A DNA stretch of 64,000 bases from Paraspadella gotoi (taxonomy: Eukaryota; Chaetognatha), in the NCBI GenBank assembly GCA_051294375.1, contig CM119271.1, forward strand, positions 1,420,721 to 1,484,720. The letters run 5' to 3'. The position numbers were made by a program, and so were the translations under genes. Below, piece by piece: positions 52,756 to 64,000 of the stretch. Under the pieces are notes generated by a model that made no database searches, was not told the origin of the DNA, and saw only the letters and a list, made by a program, of their open reading frames with translations. Position 1 is the first letter of the stretch; each line of letters starts with the position of its first letter.

Positions 52756-55067
52756 ATGGCATCGGCCCAAAGCCTCTTGGGACTCGTGAATCAACTGCAA
52801 TCGATGGAGTCGACATTCTCAACCATCTTGATGGAGGCCGTCATGAAGTTGGCTTCTCTCACCGGTCAGTATGATGTGATGCCGATGTTGTTATTGTGAT
52901 TTTGATTCGGTTCATGGGAGTTTTTTTTTTATCGTTAATCCCTTCGTATAATCAGACACCAATGTTTTCTTGATGGTGGAAACGGCGGAGGGTCGACGCT
53001 TCTGCGGCAAGCGCCACCTGTGCGACCAGTACCTCCACGGCGGCGGCCTCCTCCCCATCGGGAACGACCTCGAGATGGACGTCGACGTCACGGTCACGGG
53101 TGTCCGCGAAAAGTCGCTCTTGGGCGGCGGCGGTGGCGCGCTGGCCAACTACCACCACTCTGGCGGCGCCAACCTCGGCATGCAGGGCTGGGCCAACGCC
53201 CCGGCCGGCGGTGGCGGCCGAAAGCGTCCCTCCACCTACTCCAACCCGTCTTACTCCAAGCACCAAAAGATGGCGCAGCAGCAGGCCATGGCCGCGGCGG
53301 CGGCGGCAGCTGCGGCGGCCGCCGCCCAGGAGCAACAGCAGCACAAGGACCACGTCAAGTCGGAGGCGGAGCGGGATCGAGGGGACGGCGGCGACGAAAA
53401 CGTCGTCGTCGATCGAGAGAACGCAGCCGCCGCCGACGCAGCGGGGAACGAGGACCAGCGCGGCCGAGAGGGAGGCGGGGACGGCGGCGGCGGCTGCAAC
53501 GCCGTCGCGCCTTGGTCCGGCAACCTCGTCGGAGGCAACGCTTATCAAGGATTTCACGGAAATATGTCCAGCGGACCTGTGGCCAACATCAACGTCAACA
53601 GCGAACAACTGGTAAGTGGCTGGGGTTGGTCGGAAATGGGAAAGTCAGAATGGGCCATATCTGGATACAAAAAGGCAAGAAAATCGATGCAAATATGGGT
53701 TGATGTTGCATATTATTTGTCATACAGGTCACGGGGTCCGTGTTACCCCTGTGACTATCTGAAACCGAAAGTGAAGTTATTACGTAAACAGATCATCGAG
53801 AATATGGAATCCCCCCCCCTTCGGCCTTCCGCCAACCTCGCTCTCGTTCCCAGGTCGTAGACGACAAAACCATAGACGTTCTCTTGTCCCAAAATTCCAA
53901 GGCGGACATTCTGCGGTCGGTGATCGACCCGGATTGCTTGCAGGACCGGGAGTCTTCCATCGTGAAGCTCCTCAACAGCCACCTGTACGACGTGGCCAAG
54001 GGCGGGGCCAATTTTTGCCCCGTTCGGTGTCGCAAGGACCCCCGGTGCCGCTACTTTTTCCGCACTCTTTTCGAGGGCTGGTGGAACGCCTTCCCAAATT
54101 TCCAAGACTTTAACTCGCGCGGCGTCAAGGTGGAGCAGAACAACTCCACCACGAAGCCGCTCAAGACTTACGCGAGAACGCGGATGCAGGCCAATTTCGG
54201 TTGGGCCATAGAGTACATGGCCAAAAGCAAGCCCGTTTCGATCGTGGAATAGACTCATGTCGTCGTTTAGTATATTTTTTGGTCGGTCAGTTGGCGGTCG
54301 TTATTGCGTCGTCGTCGTCCTTTGGCGCGATCTCTGTTGCCCGGAAGCGTTTAGTTTTTAATCAAGCCCTCTATAATTGGGACTGGAGGGACCCCTGGCA
54401 CCGTGGTCGAAGCCGTATTAACTGTGATCCAATTGTGTATCTCATGTGATTCAATTTTTTTTTTTGCTATTAATTATTAGTCGAAAATGTGTTACCATTA
54501 TATGATTGTTTAATTTTTGTTTTAAAAATGGACTCCATCGATGAATTGTGACGTTAATTCGATCTGTCAGTGAGTCAAAAGACAATCGAAAGAGAATTAA
54601 AATAAATTAAAATTATTAAATTGTATTGGTAAACAATTTTTCCCCCCGATTCTTCACTCTCCAATTCAACTTTCCCCTCCTCCCTCCATCAGACGATTGA
54701 CTTCGAAAAGATAGACGAGGAATTCTCGGAATTCATGCAACACGACTCGAAAGTCTCCCTCCTTCAGGCCGTGACTGACCCAGAGACCTTTCTCACGCCC
54801 GAGTCCTCGATCAAGCGCTTGCTTAACTCCCACCTCTATGACGTTTCGAGACTCTTGTCCCGGCGTTACTATTTGCCGAGAAAGGACCCCCTGACCAAAA
54901 AGTGGTTTTCCGACGTCTTTGAAAAATGGTGGGCCTCTTTCCCCAATCTCGACAAGTTCGAGTCGGAGGGACTCAAGTTGCCCGACCGAAACAGAACGCC
55001 GAGCATCAAGAGCTATGCCCGATCCCGAGTGCATAGTTGGTTTGGAGCCTGCTTGGACCGAAGATAA
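52756..55067 (+). CDS. Unrecognised protein with two alternative C-terminal exons
   Basis: Exons 52756-52864 and 52956-53611 join in phase 1 and end in phase 0. Two downstream terminal exons both start in phase 0: 53854-54252 (132 residues) and 54693-55067 (124 residues). The N-terminus holds a helical MESTFSTILMEAVMKLASLT and DTNVFLMVETAEGRRFCGKR. A long low-complexity middle follows, rich in Gly and Ala with a 12-Ala run, Gln, Asp and Arg, including a KRPSTYSNPSYSKHQK basic patch. The terminal exons share SSI.(K/R)LLNSHLYDV, a WW..FPN segment and YAR(T/S)R. The composition suggests a nuclear regulator, but I do not recognise the family. Confidence 0.7.
54693..55067 (+). CDS. Second, homologous terminal exon of the 52756 gene
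   Basis: It follows a CT-rich tract and a TCAG acceptor at 54689-54692. It encodes 124 residues ending in TAA. It repeats the plan of exon 53854-54252: an acidic lead-in, a SLLQAVTDP helix, ESSIKRLLNSHLYDVSR, FEKWWASFPNLDKF and SIKSYARSR. It has no upstream ATG exon of its own, so alternative splicing from the exon ending at 53611 is the simplest reading. A separate downstream gene or a dead duplicate is possible. Confidence 0.65.
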   Translation, partial: TIDFEKIDEEFSEFMQHDSKVSLLQAVTDPETFLTPESSIKRLLNSHLYDVSRLLSRRYYLPRKDPLTKKWFSDVFEKWWASFPNLDKFESEGLKLPDRNRTPSIKSYARSRVHSWFGACLDRR

Positions 55068-56491
55068 ACGAGAGAAGAAAAAAAAGGGGAAAAAAAGTGG
55101 ACGCTCTCTTTTTTCTTTCCTTTTTAGCTTATGGGTTATTTAAAGAAATGACAGTTGTAAAAAAAAAAGATACACACAAAAATGACTTTTTTTTTTAATT
55201 TGTGTCGTGTGTGTTCCTTCTTTGAAAGTTAATTTTTTTAGATCCATCGTATGATTTATTTTTGTACAAAGTAATTTTTAAAAAAGTTGCTAACATTGAT
55301 GGACTTTTTAACAATATAATCGCTTTGCCTTTCCCAAGAAGAAAAAGATTCGTTTTAAGGATCTAAGTTAAAATAATTAATGCTTTTTATAAATATGTAT
55401 CTATTTGAAGAAGCAATTTATTTTGTGAATGACCTGAAAAGGAAGACAATTTTCCAGTTTTTTTTTTCTGTACAGTCAACGAAAAAAAAAAGTAGTGCCA
55501 TAAAAACGATTCTATTCGTCGCGACTAATCGAGCCAGTGTTGCGCTTTTCGAGTTTTCCTATACAAATATATAAATATATATTTAGTGAAATGAATACCG
55601 TAGTTTATTCTGCACTTTTCTGCTTTAAACAAGGAAAAAATGATCCCATTGACTTGAGGGAACGATTGGTCTTTTGATCTCACTGCAGATTCGCCATTTG
55701 TTTTTGTTTTAATTAGCTGGGCGTCATAATCTATACTTGGTTGGCATTCTTTATTAAAGTGCAACGATGTCCTCATCGGTGAGAAAGCCGCCTTTCTTTC
55801 CGCCCCCCCCCTTTCCAGAAAATTTTAATCCATCGTGTTGCAAATTTATTAAATGACTTGTTATATTTTCTTTTTGGAGTGAATAAAAAGCCTGTAGTTT
55901 AGACTATCTACGAATTTTAAATAGAATTTGATTTATAGTTTTCACATGACTAAGTCTACATAAATGCGATTTAAATTATAATGTAGAAGTAGAACAAAGT
56001 TTGAAGAGAGATTTAACAACGATTTTTATTTCATAGTGAAACGGACATGTTTCGACTCACATACGAGTCTTCTTCAGCGCCAATTCAATTTGAAAGGAAA
56101 AAACACAATGTAGAAGTAATAACTTAGAAAACGTCCTAGATAATCATAGTTTTCTTTTTTATTTTGCGTTGTACCGTTTTTTTTTCCTGTCTTCAAGGCC
56201 AAAGAGAACTTTTTCCTCTCTAATTTAAGTTTTTATTTTGTCTCTTATCCTTTCCAAATATTCTCTCGTAATTCTTTGTAAATCGATGACGATAAAAAAG
56301 TGCATCTCTCTCTCTCTCTCATCATGTTTATCCCTCCCAATACAGATATTAAAAAAAACAACAAAAACGGAGTTTAATGTGAACCGCTAAAAAAGCTGGC
56401 GTCTTCCGGATCGGCAATCAATTCTTTGCGCCTCTATCGTTGAACAATCACTGTTCCGATGTCTTCGGTATCGCGTTTTTGATCGGAACCC
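55068..56491. other. Spacer upstream of NEK6/7
   Basis: No gene is seen. It contains hammerhead-like motif 5 (56040-56081) and a short CT run near 56305-56320. Confidence 0.5.
56040..56081 (-). ncRNA. Hammerhead ribozyme-like motif 5
   Basis: On the minus strand CTGAAGA (56077-56071; position 7 of the core may be any base) is followed by GACTC, a 6-nt loop, GAGTC and GAAACATGTC (56053-56044). Stem I is four pairs, GGCG with CGTT, including two G-U wobbles. The core, stem II and GTC cleavage site are intact. Downstream on the same strand lies ATAAAAATCGTTGTT, as for motifs 1 and 2. Confidence 0.7.
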
Positions 56492-58029
56492 ATGGATGCT
56501 GAATCGATGGCCATGGAGGAGGAGGCGACGGCAGGGACTGCAGGTGCGGCGGCGGTGGGCGTGGCAAACGACCTCGGCGTGGCGGTCGTCAGTGTCGACG
56601 CCAACCCGTACTGTACTTTGGTTAATTTTGACATCGAAAAGAAGATTGGCCAAGGCCAGGTAAGAAGAGCATTTGCATTTGCGTTTCAACGTCCTTTCGC
56701 TATTTTTAGTAACTGTAATGTCTGCCATTAGTTCTCATCCGTGTTTCGAGCAAAATGCAAGATCAATCAGCAACAAGTGGCGCTGAAGAAGGTCAAGATC
56801 TTTGAGATGATGGACGCCAAATCCCGACAAGATTGCATCCGAGAAATAGGTAAGGAACTTTTCTCTTACGAGAGTTGTAGTTAGTTAAAGGCTATGGGTC
56901 TTAAAGGGCCTTATAAGTCCTTCTAAAGCTCAATAAAGCTCAAAAATGATCGAGAATGCTCAGAAGAAATCAAGAATGCCTTAAAAAACTTTAAAAAGCT
57001 GTATAATGTCCCAGAACTCTCTAGACCTAATGGAATCCCCCTATGCAATTCCAGAAGGCTTACTCCTCCAAATAAGCTGTCAAATTGATTTGTTCCCACC
57101 AGATCTCCTAAAACAACTGAATCACCCCAACGTCATTAAATATCTTCAATCGTTCATCGAAGACAACGAGTTGAATATCGTGTTGGAACTGGCCGACGCC
57201 GGCGACCTCTCTCGCATGATCAAGCACTTCAAGAAACAAGGGCGCCTCATACCCGAGAGGACCATTTGGAAGTACTTCGTCCAGCTCTGTTCTGCCCTAG
57301 AGCACATGCATTCCCGGTAATTTTTTTTTCCGAGCTTGCAGCAGATCTCCAACGCATTTTAAAAATTACTCCGTTATTTCATGCGGTTCTTTCCTTCACT
57401 CCAGCCGCATCATGCACCGTGACATCAAGCCGGCCAACGTCTTCATCACGGCCCAAGGTGTCGTCAAACTTGGCGACCTCGGCCTCGGCCGCTTCTTCTC
57501 CTCCAAAACCACGGCCGCCCATTCCCTCGTCGGCACCCCCTACTACATGTCGCCCGAGCGGATCCACGAGAACGGCTACAACTTCAAGTCGGACATCTGG
57601 TCTCTCGGCTGCCTCCTCTACGAGATGGCCGCTCTCCAGAGTCCATTCTACGGGGACAAGATGAATCTGTACTCGTTGTGCAAAAAGATCGAGCAGTGCG
57701 ACTATCCTCCGTTGCCAGGCGACGTGTATTCGGGTGAGGAGAGGAAGGTTGGGAAATGTTTATGGAATAGTTATGTTTGCGCCACTAAAATATGCGATAT
57801 GTATTCGAGTGTAAAATGTATCATAATTATATACATTTTATACAAAATAATATTAATAAATACTACATTAAAAATATATATTAACGTTTTCCGTTAATTT
57901 TCCGCAGACGAACTCCGTAGCCTCGTCGACGAATGCATCAACGCCCGCCCCGAGAAACGCCCCGACGTAAAAACTGTCAGCGAAATCGCCTCGCGGATGC
58001 ACATGAGTTCGGTCAGCGCCATCCAGTGA
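56492..58029 (+). CDS. NEK7: NIMA-related serine/threonine kinase NEK6/NEK7
   Basis: Five exons (56492-56659, 56732-56849, 57103-57316, 57405-57733, 57908-58029) join to 316 aa; human NEK7 has 302. It is a mitotic spindle kinase acting downstream of NEK9. Visible motifs are the glycine loop IGQGQFSSVF, the VAIK-type lysine in [19 protein letters not shown], the DLG form of the metal-binding motif, and the activation segment [14 protein letters not shown]. Identity to vertebrate NEK7 over exons 3-4 is very high, for example [18 protein letters not shown]. The short N-terminal extension is Ala/Glu-rich and diverged, as expected for this family. NEK6 and NEK7 cannot be separated here. Confidence 0.95.
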
Positions 58030-59446
58030 AACGAATCCGCCACCTCACCTCCCCCACCTCATCTTTGTTGTCCGACGATGGTCGATCGATTGCGTCGAAA
58101 AGATGCAAAGACTCTACTAATCGAGAAAAAAAAAATGTGAAAAAAGCTAGGGAGGGGGGCGGAGATGCGCTCACTAACCCCTCGAATTTCGAGCATTGTC
58201 CTCCTTGGCTCATTTCTGTTCTTCCTAAACTGAATACGTATAGCGAACGAAAAAATACAGCATCACCGGAGAATATTTATGTTTGAACCTTTTAGTTTCG
58301 TCTTTTTTTTTTTCGTTCGCACCACAAGCTGGACACTCTTTTCTTCCATCCTTTTTATTTCCCCAAATCCCTTTTGACTAACTCGAAATGAGTTCGCGTT
58401 TCTTCCTCCCCACCGCCCGGCCTTCTCGACTGCCTTTCGACGGCAAATTAAACATAAAATCGCTCAAAGCTCGAATCGTATTTGGGTTGTGTTTTTTGTT
58501 TTGTTTTGTTTTTTTTTTAACCGCCTTTTCGATGCGGAGTCTTCCGACGGATGCCTTACCTTTCTCTCCCGCGCGCGCGGTCTTGGTCCGCCTTGAATAT
58601 ATATTTTCTAGTCTTACGAACGCAAACCTCCGTCCACTATAGGATTTACGTGCTAGATATTTTGTTATTCACATATTATGTCGGAAAAAAAAACCCGAGC
58701 GTCGATTCGAAGCCCGCGGTGCTGGCAATGTTTTTTTTATCGGAACCATTTAATCATAATTTATTTTTGTTTGTCTTTTTTTTTTCTTTCGGCCGGCGAG
58801 TTTGTTTTAATTTTTTGACCACCCCTCTATTCGCCGGCCGATCAGAATTGAGTCGCCACGCCTTGAGCAACGCCGGGTCTTCCTCTCTCGCTCGAATCGT
58901 GATCCACTATTAACACTTCCTATTTTATTATTTCGCCAAAGAATTTTGTTTGTAGGTTTTTTTTTTAATTTGGTTTTTTCGCACAACACGGAATGATAAC
59001 AACGAACTAAATTCCCCGCGACGATTGTTATCGAATCGGTCGGCGCTGCTTCCGCTTTTTTATTTTTTCCCCGAATAATGTAGTTTTTCCCGTTGTCCTT
59101 AAAGTAAACTCTGGTTTTAAAATTATCATTTTTTAACATGAAATCCTTGTTAACCTCGATAAATAGGGATTTTAAAACTCCCTCCAAAATCTTCTTTTAC
59201 TTTTGTCCGCCAAGCAGCGCTACGGCCTGACTCTTGATTATAATTGTCGGAACCTGTTTTACTTTTACCCATTTAATCCGCCAAAGTCAGCTCTTTTTTC
59301 TTTCTTTCTGGACGAAATGATCCCCTCGTCAATTTCTTTTTTTTTCTTCGTTTTTTGTAGGTTTGGTATTCTTCTCGAAATTCGCGTCAAAAAAAAAAAA
59401 AAAAGTAAAAAGACTTAAAAAGAAAAAAAAAAACGGAAAAATTGGA
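58030..59446. other. Spacer between NEK6/7 and the RING gene
   Basis: Only UTR-like, T-rich DNA is visible, with no convincing gene. Confidence 0.5.
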
Positions 59447-61051
59447 ATGGAGGACGTGGCGTCTAATCGAGTCTTGCGGTCCTCGAGCCGACGTTCCCCG
59501 ACCGAAACCGCTCCCTCCTCTTCCGGACCTCCTCCCTCCCTTTCCTCTCCCGCCGAGGAACCTGATCCCACCCGCTTTTCCCCTTCCCGCGACACCGCCG
59601 CCTCTTCGGCGCTCGACTCGGGCAGACTGTCCCGCCTTTCTCGCCCGGGCGCGGTTCGCCCCTCGCGTCGCCTACCCCCCCCTCATCCTTACTCTCGCCC
59701 CACTCGATCGTCCCTGCGCCACGCCTCCTCTCCTCCCCACCCTCCCGAAGAGACTCTTCCTCCTTCCTCGTCGTCCTCCTCCTCCTCCTCTCCGGCGTCA
59801 TCGTCGGGCGGCGCTTCGAGTCGCCGCGCCGCTCGTCGCAACTCCAACCTCGACGCCGCGTCGCAACGGCGCCTCTTCCTACGCCGGAACTTAATGCCGT
59901 CGCCGCGACTCAACGCCGATTTGGGTGCGACGGCGGCGGCGTCCAGTGCGGACTCGCCCGATTCGTCCGTCGGGTCGACCATCCAGCGTCGACTTCGCGG
60001 TGCCACCGCCGCTCGCGGTCGAAACGGAGGCGCTTCGACTCGAGCCGGCGGGAGCGTCGGCGGTGGCGCGACCCAGGGCGGGCAGATCGACTTGATTCGA
60101 GAACGCCTTCAACCGACGGAAGCACGAAGTCGATCGAACAGCGTCAGTTCTATCATCCGCGCTCGACTCACGGCCAGGATTTCCTTTGGACAGCGTCTCG
60201 GGCTGCTGCCGTCCACCTCGGCGGCGGCGGCGGCCGCTGCGTCGGCCTCAAACTCTGCCGCACCTGGAACGACGGACCGGTTGACCAGAAATGGCGCCCG
60301 TCGCGCCGCTGCCGCCGCCAACTCTGCCCCGAGTTCTTCTTCCCCCGACTCTCGCGACGCCGCCGTCCCGCTGCCCAACCTAATGGGCTACGGCGCTGGG
60401 CTACCCGGTATCGCTCCCGGAGCCGGCGTGGGACGTACGCCGGCCGAGCGGAGTGCCCTCGACGGCCCGCGACCGGAACGCGTCGCTGACCTCGCTGGCA
60501 ACGTGGGCGTCTTGTCGGGACCCGGCTGGTCGGGCACGTTGGACCGTACCAGGGGCGAAGAGATTACCGTACAGATCATCGACTTTGGCCGCATCATGGG
60601 GATCCCGCCCTACGAGACTCAACTCCTGCACAATCTCCAGGGTCAGTTTCAAGACATGCTCCATCGATCTTTCCATCACAGCATCACGAGCAGGAACTTC
60701 GAAGATATTCCACAGCGGGTCGTGGCCGAAGGGGAGGAGGGGAAATGGGAGATGGTGGGGGAAGCAGAGGAGGAGGAGAAGGCGAACGACTCGACCCCCT
60801 CGGACACCTCGATATCCTCGACCCCGACGGTCCCCGCCCCGCCCCCCAAGGCTGACCCCGCCCGGAGCTGTACAATTTGTCTAATGACGCCGGCTGTGAA
60901 CGAAGTCCTCAAGACTCTTCCCTGCAGCCACTGCTTTCACTCGGACTGTCTCAAGCAGTGGTTCACCGACCACGCTACCTGCCCCATGTGTCGAGACTGC
61001 TCCCTCTGCCGGATCACCGGCGCCTTCAACGTCACCTTCTCTCCTTCCTGA
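59447..61051 (+). CDS. RING-H2 finger E3 ubiquitin ligase
   Basis: A single-exon frame of 534 aa. The C-terminus has a complete RING-H2: CTICLMTP, then CSHCFHSDCLKQW, then CPMC. This family transfers ubiquitin from an E2 to substrates. Most of the rest is predicted disordered, rich in Ser, Pro, Ala and Arg, with several runs of eight or more Ser or Ala. A better-conserved-looking block just before the RING (EITVQIIDFGRIMGIPPYET and LLHNLQGQFQDMLHRSFH) may be a binding region. I place the start at the ATG of MEDVASNRV. An upstream in-frame ATG at 59363 would add only a poly-Lys stretch from an A-rich leader. The subfamily is not certain. Confidence 0.8.
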   Translation: MEDVASNRVLRSSSRRSPTETAPSSSGPPPSLSSPAEEPDPTRFSPSRDTAASSALDSGRLSRLSRPGAVRPSRRLPPPHPYSRPTRSSLRHASSPPHPPEETLPPSSSSSSSSSPASSSGGASSRRAARRNSNLDAASQRRLFLRRNLMPSPRLNADLGATAAASSADSPDSSVGSTIQRRLRGATAARGRNGGASTRAGGSVGGGATQGGQIDLIRERLQPTEARSRSNSVSSIIRARLTARISFGQRLGLLPSTSAAAAAAASASNSAAPGTTDRLTRNGARRAAAAANSAPSSSSPDSRDAAVPLPNLMGYGAGLPGIAPGAGVGRTPAERSALDGPRPERVADLAGNVGVLSGPGWSGTLDRTRGEEITVQIIDFGRIMGIPPYETQLLHNLQGQFQDMLHRSFHHSITSRNFEDIPQRVVAEGEEGKWEMVGEAEEEEKANDSTPSDTSISSTPTVPAPPPKADPARSCTICLMTPAVNEVLKTLPCSHCFHSDCLKQWFTDHATCPMCRDCSLCRITGAFNVTFSPS

Positions 61052-62124
61052 GGACCCGCGGTCATTGTTGAACCTTCCGGGCGGCGGGGTGAGGGTTTAT
61101 TATTCTAGGAGTCGTTTAAAAAGGGACGCGGACGATACCAAGAAGTACCGTCTAATATTATTTTCCATTTGGTTTTATTTTCCTATTTTTTCATACTACA
61201 TCTAAAAATACTTTGTCGCGTTTTCGTCTTTTTTCTCCACTAATAATCTTTATCTTACGACTTTATTTTCTTTGCTATTTTTTTTCCCCCTTTTTTTGAC
61301 GTTTCTTCCTCTCCCCCCCCCCTCTGTTCTATATACCTTTTCATTTTTTGTTCCTTTTTTAAATTTTCTCAATCTTTCTCCCCCGAATGGTTCTGCAATC
61401 TGCTCTTGCGAGATAACTTTATGGTATTGTCTTACCATAACTGTCGTTGTTAACCAACCATTTCTTTTTTCATATGACTATATTTTTTTTTACTTCCCCT
61501 TTTCCGCCTTCCTTAATTCCTTCTGGTAAGGGTTCTATTTTTATCTGCTATACTTATATTTCTATATAAATTTTCGACGCAATTCATTCTCATCGTGAAA
61601 TGCATAAAACTTTAAAATGTAATAACTACAGCAGTAAAAAAAACAAACAAAAAACAAAAACAAACAAAAAACAAATCATGTATTCGTTGTTACTAACGAA
61701 AACAAAACGATGTACCTTTCTCTCTTTTTCTCCAGAATCTCAATCGTACAAAACTAGAAAAACGGAGATCATCGCTGAATATAACGGACGAGATATTTTC
61801 TTTTTCTTTTTTTTGTGGTTATTTTTTTTTTGTTTTTTTTTGTTTGAAACCCATTTTATTTTCTTAAATTAACGGAAGAACAAGATCTGTTTGAAATCAT
61901 TCTTTTTTCGTGTCTCTCTAAGTCAATAGTATAATTATTTCAACAAACATAAAAAAATGTTTTTCGGTTTCATTTCCGTTTTAATTCGTAAAATAAACGA
62001 GTCCCTTTTTGTTTTTCGCTCTCCGTTCATCATTGCTTTCGTTTTGGCTATCAGAAAAAAAACACAAAAAAAAAACAATCCGCGTATTAACAAAACAGAG
62101 ATAAGAAACCGAGAGAGAGAAACG
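61052..62124. other. Spacer between the RING gene and RNPS1
   Basis: T-rich and A-rich UTR-like DNA with no gene seen. Confidence 0.5.
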
Positions 62125-63708
62125 ATGGCGTCGAGTCGCAGCAGCCGCGATCGAACCAAGGCTTCGGAGAAGAAGGCCGAGGACAAGGACAAGAAGAAGA
62201 AGAGAACAAAGAGCGGCTCCACCAGTGGCTCCTCTTCTTCCAGCGCCTCGTCGAAAGGCTCCAGATCCTCCTCGTCCAGCTCCTCGAGTTCATCTGGTAC
62301 GGGAGGAAAAAGAATCCGCGAGGAGGGGGGGGGGGAGGTGGCTGCCTTTTTTTTCCTCCACTGGTTTACGTTGTTGTTGTTGTTAACAACTTCGCTTCGA
62401 TAAAGTTTCCTTTTCAACGTCGAGATCTTTCGTAGTCGAGCCGAGCATAACAAATTGGCTCCATCAATAATTCAATATAAAAAACTATTCATTCACAAAA
62501 TTCATAATTAAACTTGACTCCTGACTTGGGACTTTGGTGGGTTAAGGCCTCCATCCCTCTTAGTCTTACGAGATAATAACATTGCGGGACTCTGTATTAA
62601 ATGCCAGAATACAATGGCGTGACTGATCCGAATTTTTAGTAAAACCAATACGAAAATCCATTCTTATTTATGTTTATCCTTCCTAATTGTCCATTTCCCC
62701 CCCCCCAAGATTCCTCTTCGTCTCGCTCCCGCTCTTCCTCCTCCTCCTCGCGGTCGGCGGGACGCGGAGCCCGCGGCGGCGGCGCCGGCGCCAAGCCCAA
62801 AAAGTCCGATGGCGCCGCGGCGCCCGCCGGCGACGTCAAGTCCTCGGAAAAGTCGGCCAAGGCTGACAAGGCCTCTCGGTCTCCTTCGCCGCGTCGGCGC
62901 AAGCGAAGCCCGACGCCTCCGCCACGGCCGACCAAGATCCACGTGGGCCGCCTCACGCGCAACGTCAACGAGGAGCACATCAAGGAGATCTTCTCCGCCT
63001 ACGGAATCATCAAGAACATCGACATGCCCAAGGACGCCGTCCATCGGCATCTCTACAAAGGGTGGGTTTATTTATGACTTTAGGCTTTGTAGAGTACCTG
63101 GAATTGACAACTGATCTCATTTTTAACTTGGCATCCCATAATTATTACCCTCAACCAAGACTCGTCTTTACCTGAAGTGCAAACGTGTTTATTATTTTAT
63201 ATGTATAATGTAGTATTTTTCAGATTGTAAATTGTTAATTCCCTATGAGGTCATATTAATGTCTATTGTCTTCTTTCCTTCCGCAGGTTTGCCTATTTGG
63301 AGTTTGAGACGGCGGACGAGGCGGATAAGGCGATGAAGCACATGGACGGCGGGCAGATCGACGGACAAGAGATCAGCTGCGCCCCGATCCTAGCGCAATT
63401 GCCCAAAAAGTCCAGAGTTATGTCGGGTAAGTTTATAAATTACAAATTATTCAGGATAGTTTATTTGCTTTAAGGTCATTGTCGTTCACCTCTTTCCAAC
63501 AGGCCGTTCTCCACCCCGTCGAAGCGGCGCCGCGGGCCGCTACGGCCGATCCCCTCCTCGATACGGCGGACGTCGTCGGTCGCCGCCGCGGGGTCGGGCG
63601 CGCTCCCCGCCAGCTGCCCGTCGTGCCCGTTCAAGATCACGTTCTGGCGACCGGAAGGACAGGCGGCGCCGAGGACGCAGCCGATCCTCTTCCTCCTCTT
63701 CGCGTTAA
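62125..63708 (+). CDS. RNPS1: RNA-binding protein with serine-rich domain 1 (RNPS1)
   Basis: Four exons (62125-62296, 62710-63061, 63287-63426, 63503-63708) join to 289 aa; human RNPS1 has 305. It is an exon-junction-complex peripheral factor and ASAP-complex subunit in the nucleus, acting in splicing and nonsense-mediated decay. The Ser/Lys-rich N-terminus is followed by the RRM: RNP2-like KIHVGRLTRNV, IFSAYGIIKNIDMP, and RNP1-like KGFAYLEFET, then KHMDGGQIDGQEI, nearly identical to human. The C-terminus is RS/RP-rich (RSPPRY, RSRSRS) and ends in a serine run plus Arg. The RRM is split by intron 2 within the KG|FAY codon region. Confidence 0.95.
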
Positions 63709-63956
63709 TCGAACGAATCCAAACTTTTTGTATTTTCGTCCCCGATTTTTTGCGATCGGCTCGATCCGCGATACAAATGGCCGGGATGGAATTTTGATGG
63801 ATCCAATCTTGACAAAACGAGATCCGCGCTCTACGTTCATTTCGAGCGCGAGATCTCTTTAGTCGAACGGCTTTTGTAGGACGGAATATTGTAGTTTTAT
63901 CGTCGTCTATGAATTTCTCTGGCGACGCTCATTCGTCTTTATTTCACGTTAGTGTA

Positions 63957-63962
63957 ATAAAA
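63957..63962 (+). promoter_or_regulatory. Poly(A) signal, RNPS1
   Basis: AATAAA lies 249 bp after the RNPS1 stop, a plausible polyadenylation signal. Confidence 0.6.
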
Positions 63963-64000
63963 AGCGGAAAACTAACCTTTACTTAGTGTTTTGTAATTGT

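Noticed and set aside
52952-53608. 218-codon minus-strand frame opposite the 52956-53611 exon
   Set aside because: It is a shadow of GC-rich coding DNA; the plus frame has matching splice phases and conserved-looking ends.
59363-59446. Upstream start for the RING gene
   Set aside because: It adds only a poly-Lys run encoded by an A-rich leader, so the ATG at 59447 is more likely.

Overview
This is animal nuclear DNA, most likely from a protostome invertebrate. Coding exons are GC-rich and interrupted by GT-AG introns. Introns and spacers are AT-rich and full of inverted-repeat transposon relics. The proteins are metazoan: myosin VIIa, a syntrophin, an ionotropic glutamate receptor, HDAC1, ATG7, NEK6/7 and RNPS1. 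I cannot name the phylum. A run of ten Ns at 51556-51565 shows this is a scaffolded assembly.

Layout. 1-6641 is gene-poor, with two TIR elements, a tRNA-derived SINE-like insert, a hammerhead-ribozyme-like repeat and a GC-rich island of unknown origin. 6642-7323 is a complex I subunit (NDUFC2-like). 8028-29554 is a complete myosin VIIa gene in 30 coding exons, which I joined in frame (2265 aa). Its 7.3-kb intron 27 holds a complete HDAC1 gene on the opposite strand (25339-28198) and a 1.1-kb hAT-like element. 31131-36285 is ATG7 in 9 exons (735 aa). 37516-49216 is a gamma-type syntrophin. Two unrelated same-strand genes sit in its introns: an ankyrin/MYND protein (38779-40525) and a short ionotropic glutamate receptor without an amino-terminal domain (44342-47045). 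51752-52399 is TMEM128. 52756-55067 is an unrecognised gene with two homologous, frame-compatible terminal exons. 56492-58029 is NEK6/7 kinase, 59447-61051 a RING-H2 E3 ligase and 62125-63708 the splicing factor RNPS1. All genes are on the plus strand except HDAC1.

The genes are housekeeping or cytoskeletal and do not form a pathway. The most unusual content is repetitive. A dispersed family of short repeats carries the catalytic core of type I hammerhead ribozymes: CTGANGA, a 5-bp stem II, then GAAACATGTC. Three copies look intact and three are decayed, and several share the downstream tract ATCGTTGTT. No retroelement ORF accompanies them here. Other points are two TIR families whose ends co-vary within copies, TA-flanked mariner/pogo-type elements, large foldback palindromes, and a cluster of one-base reading-frame breaks in the last exons of the syntrophin, MYND and glutamate-receptor genes. 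These breaks could be assembly errors or real decay.
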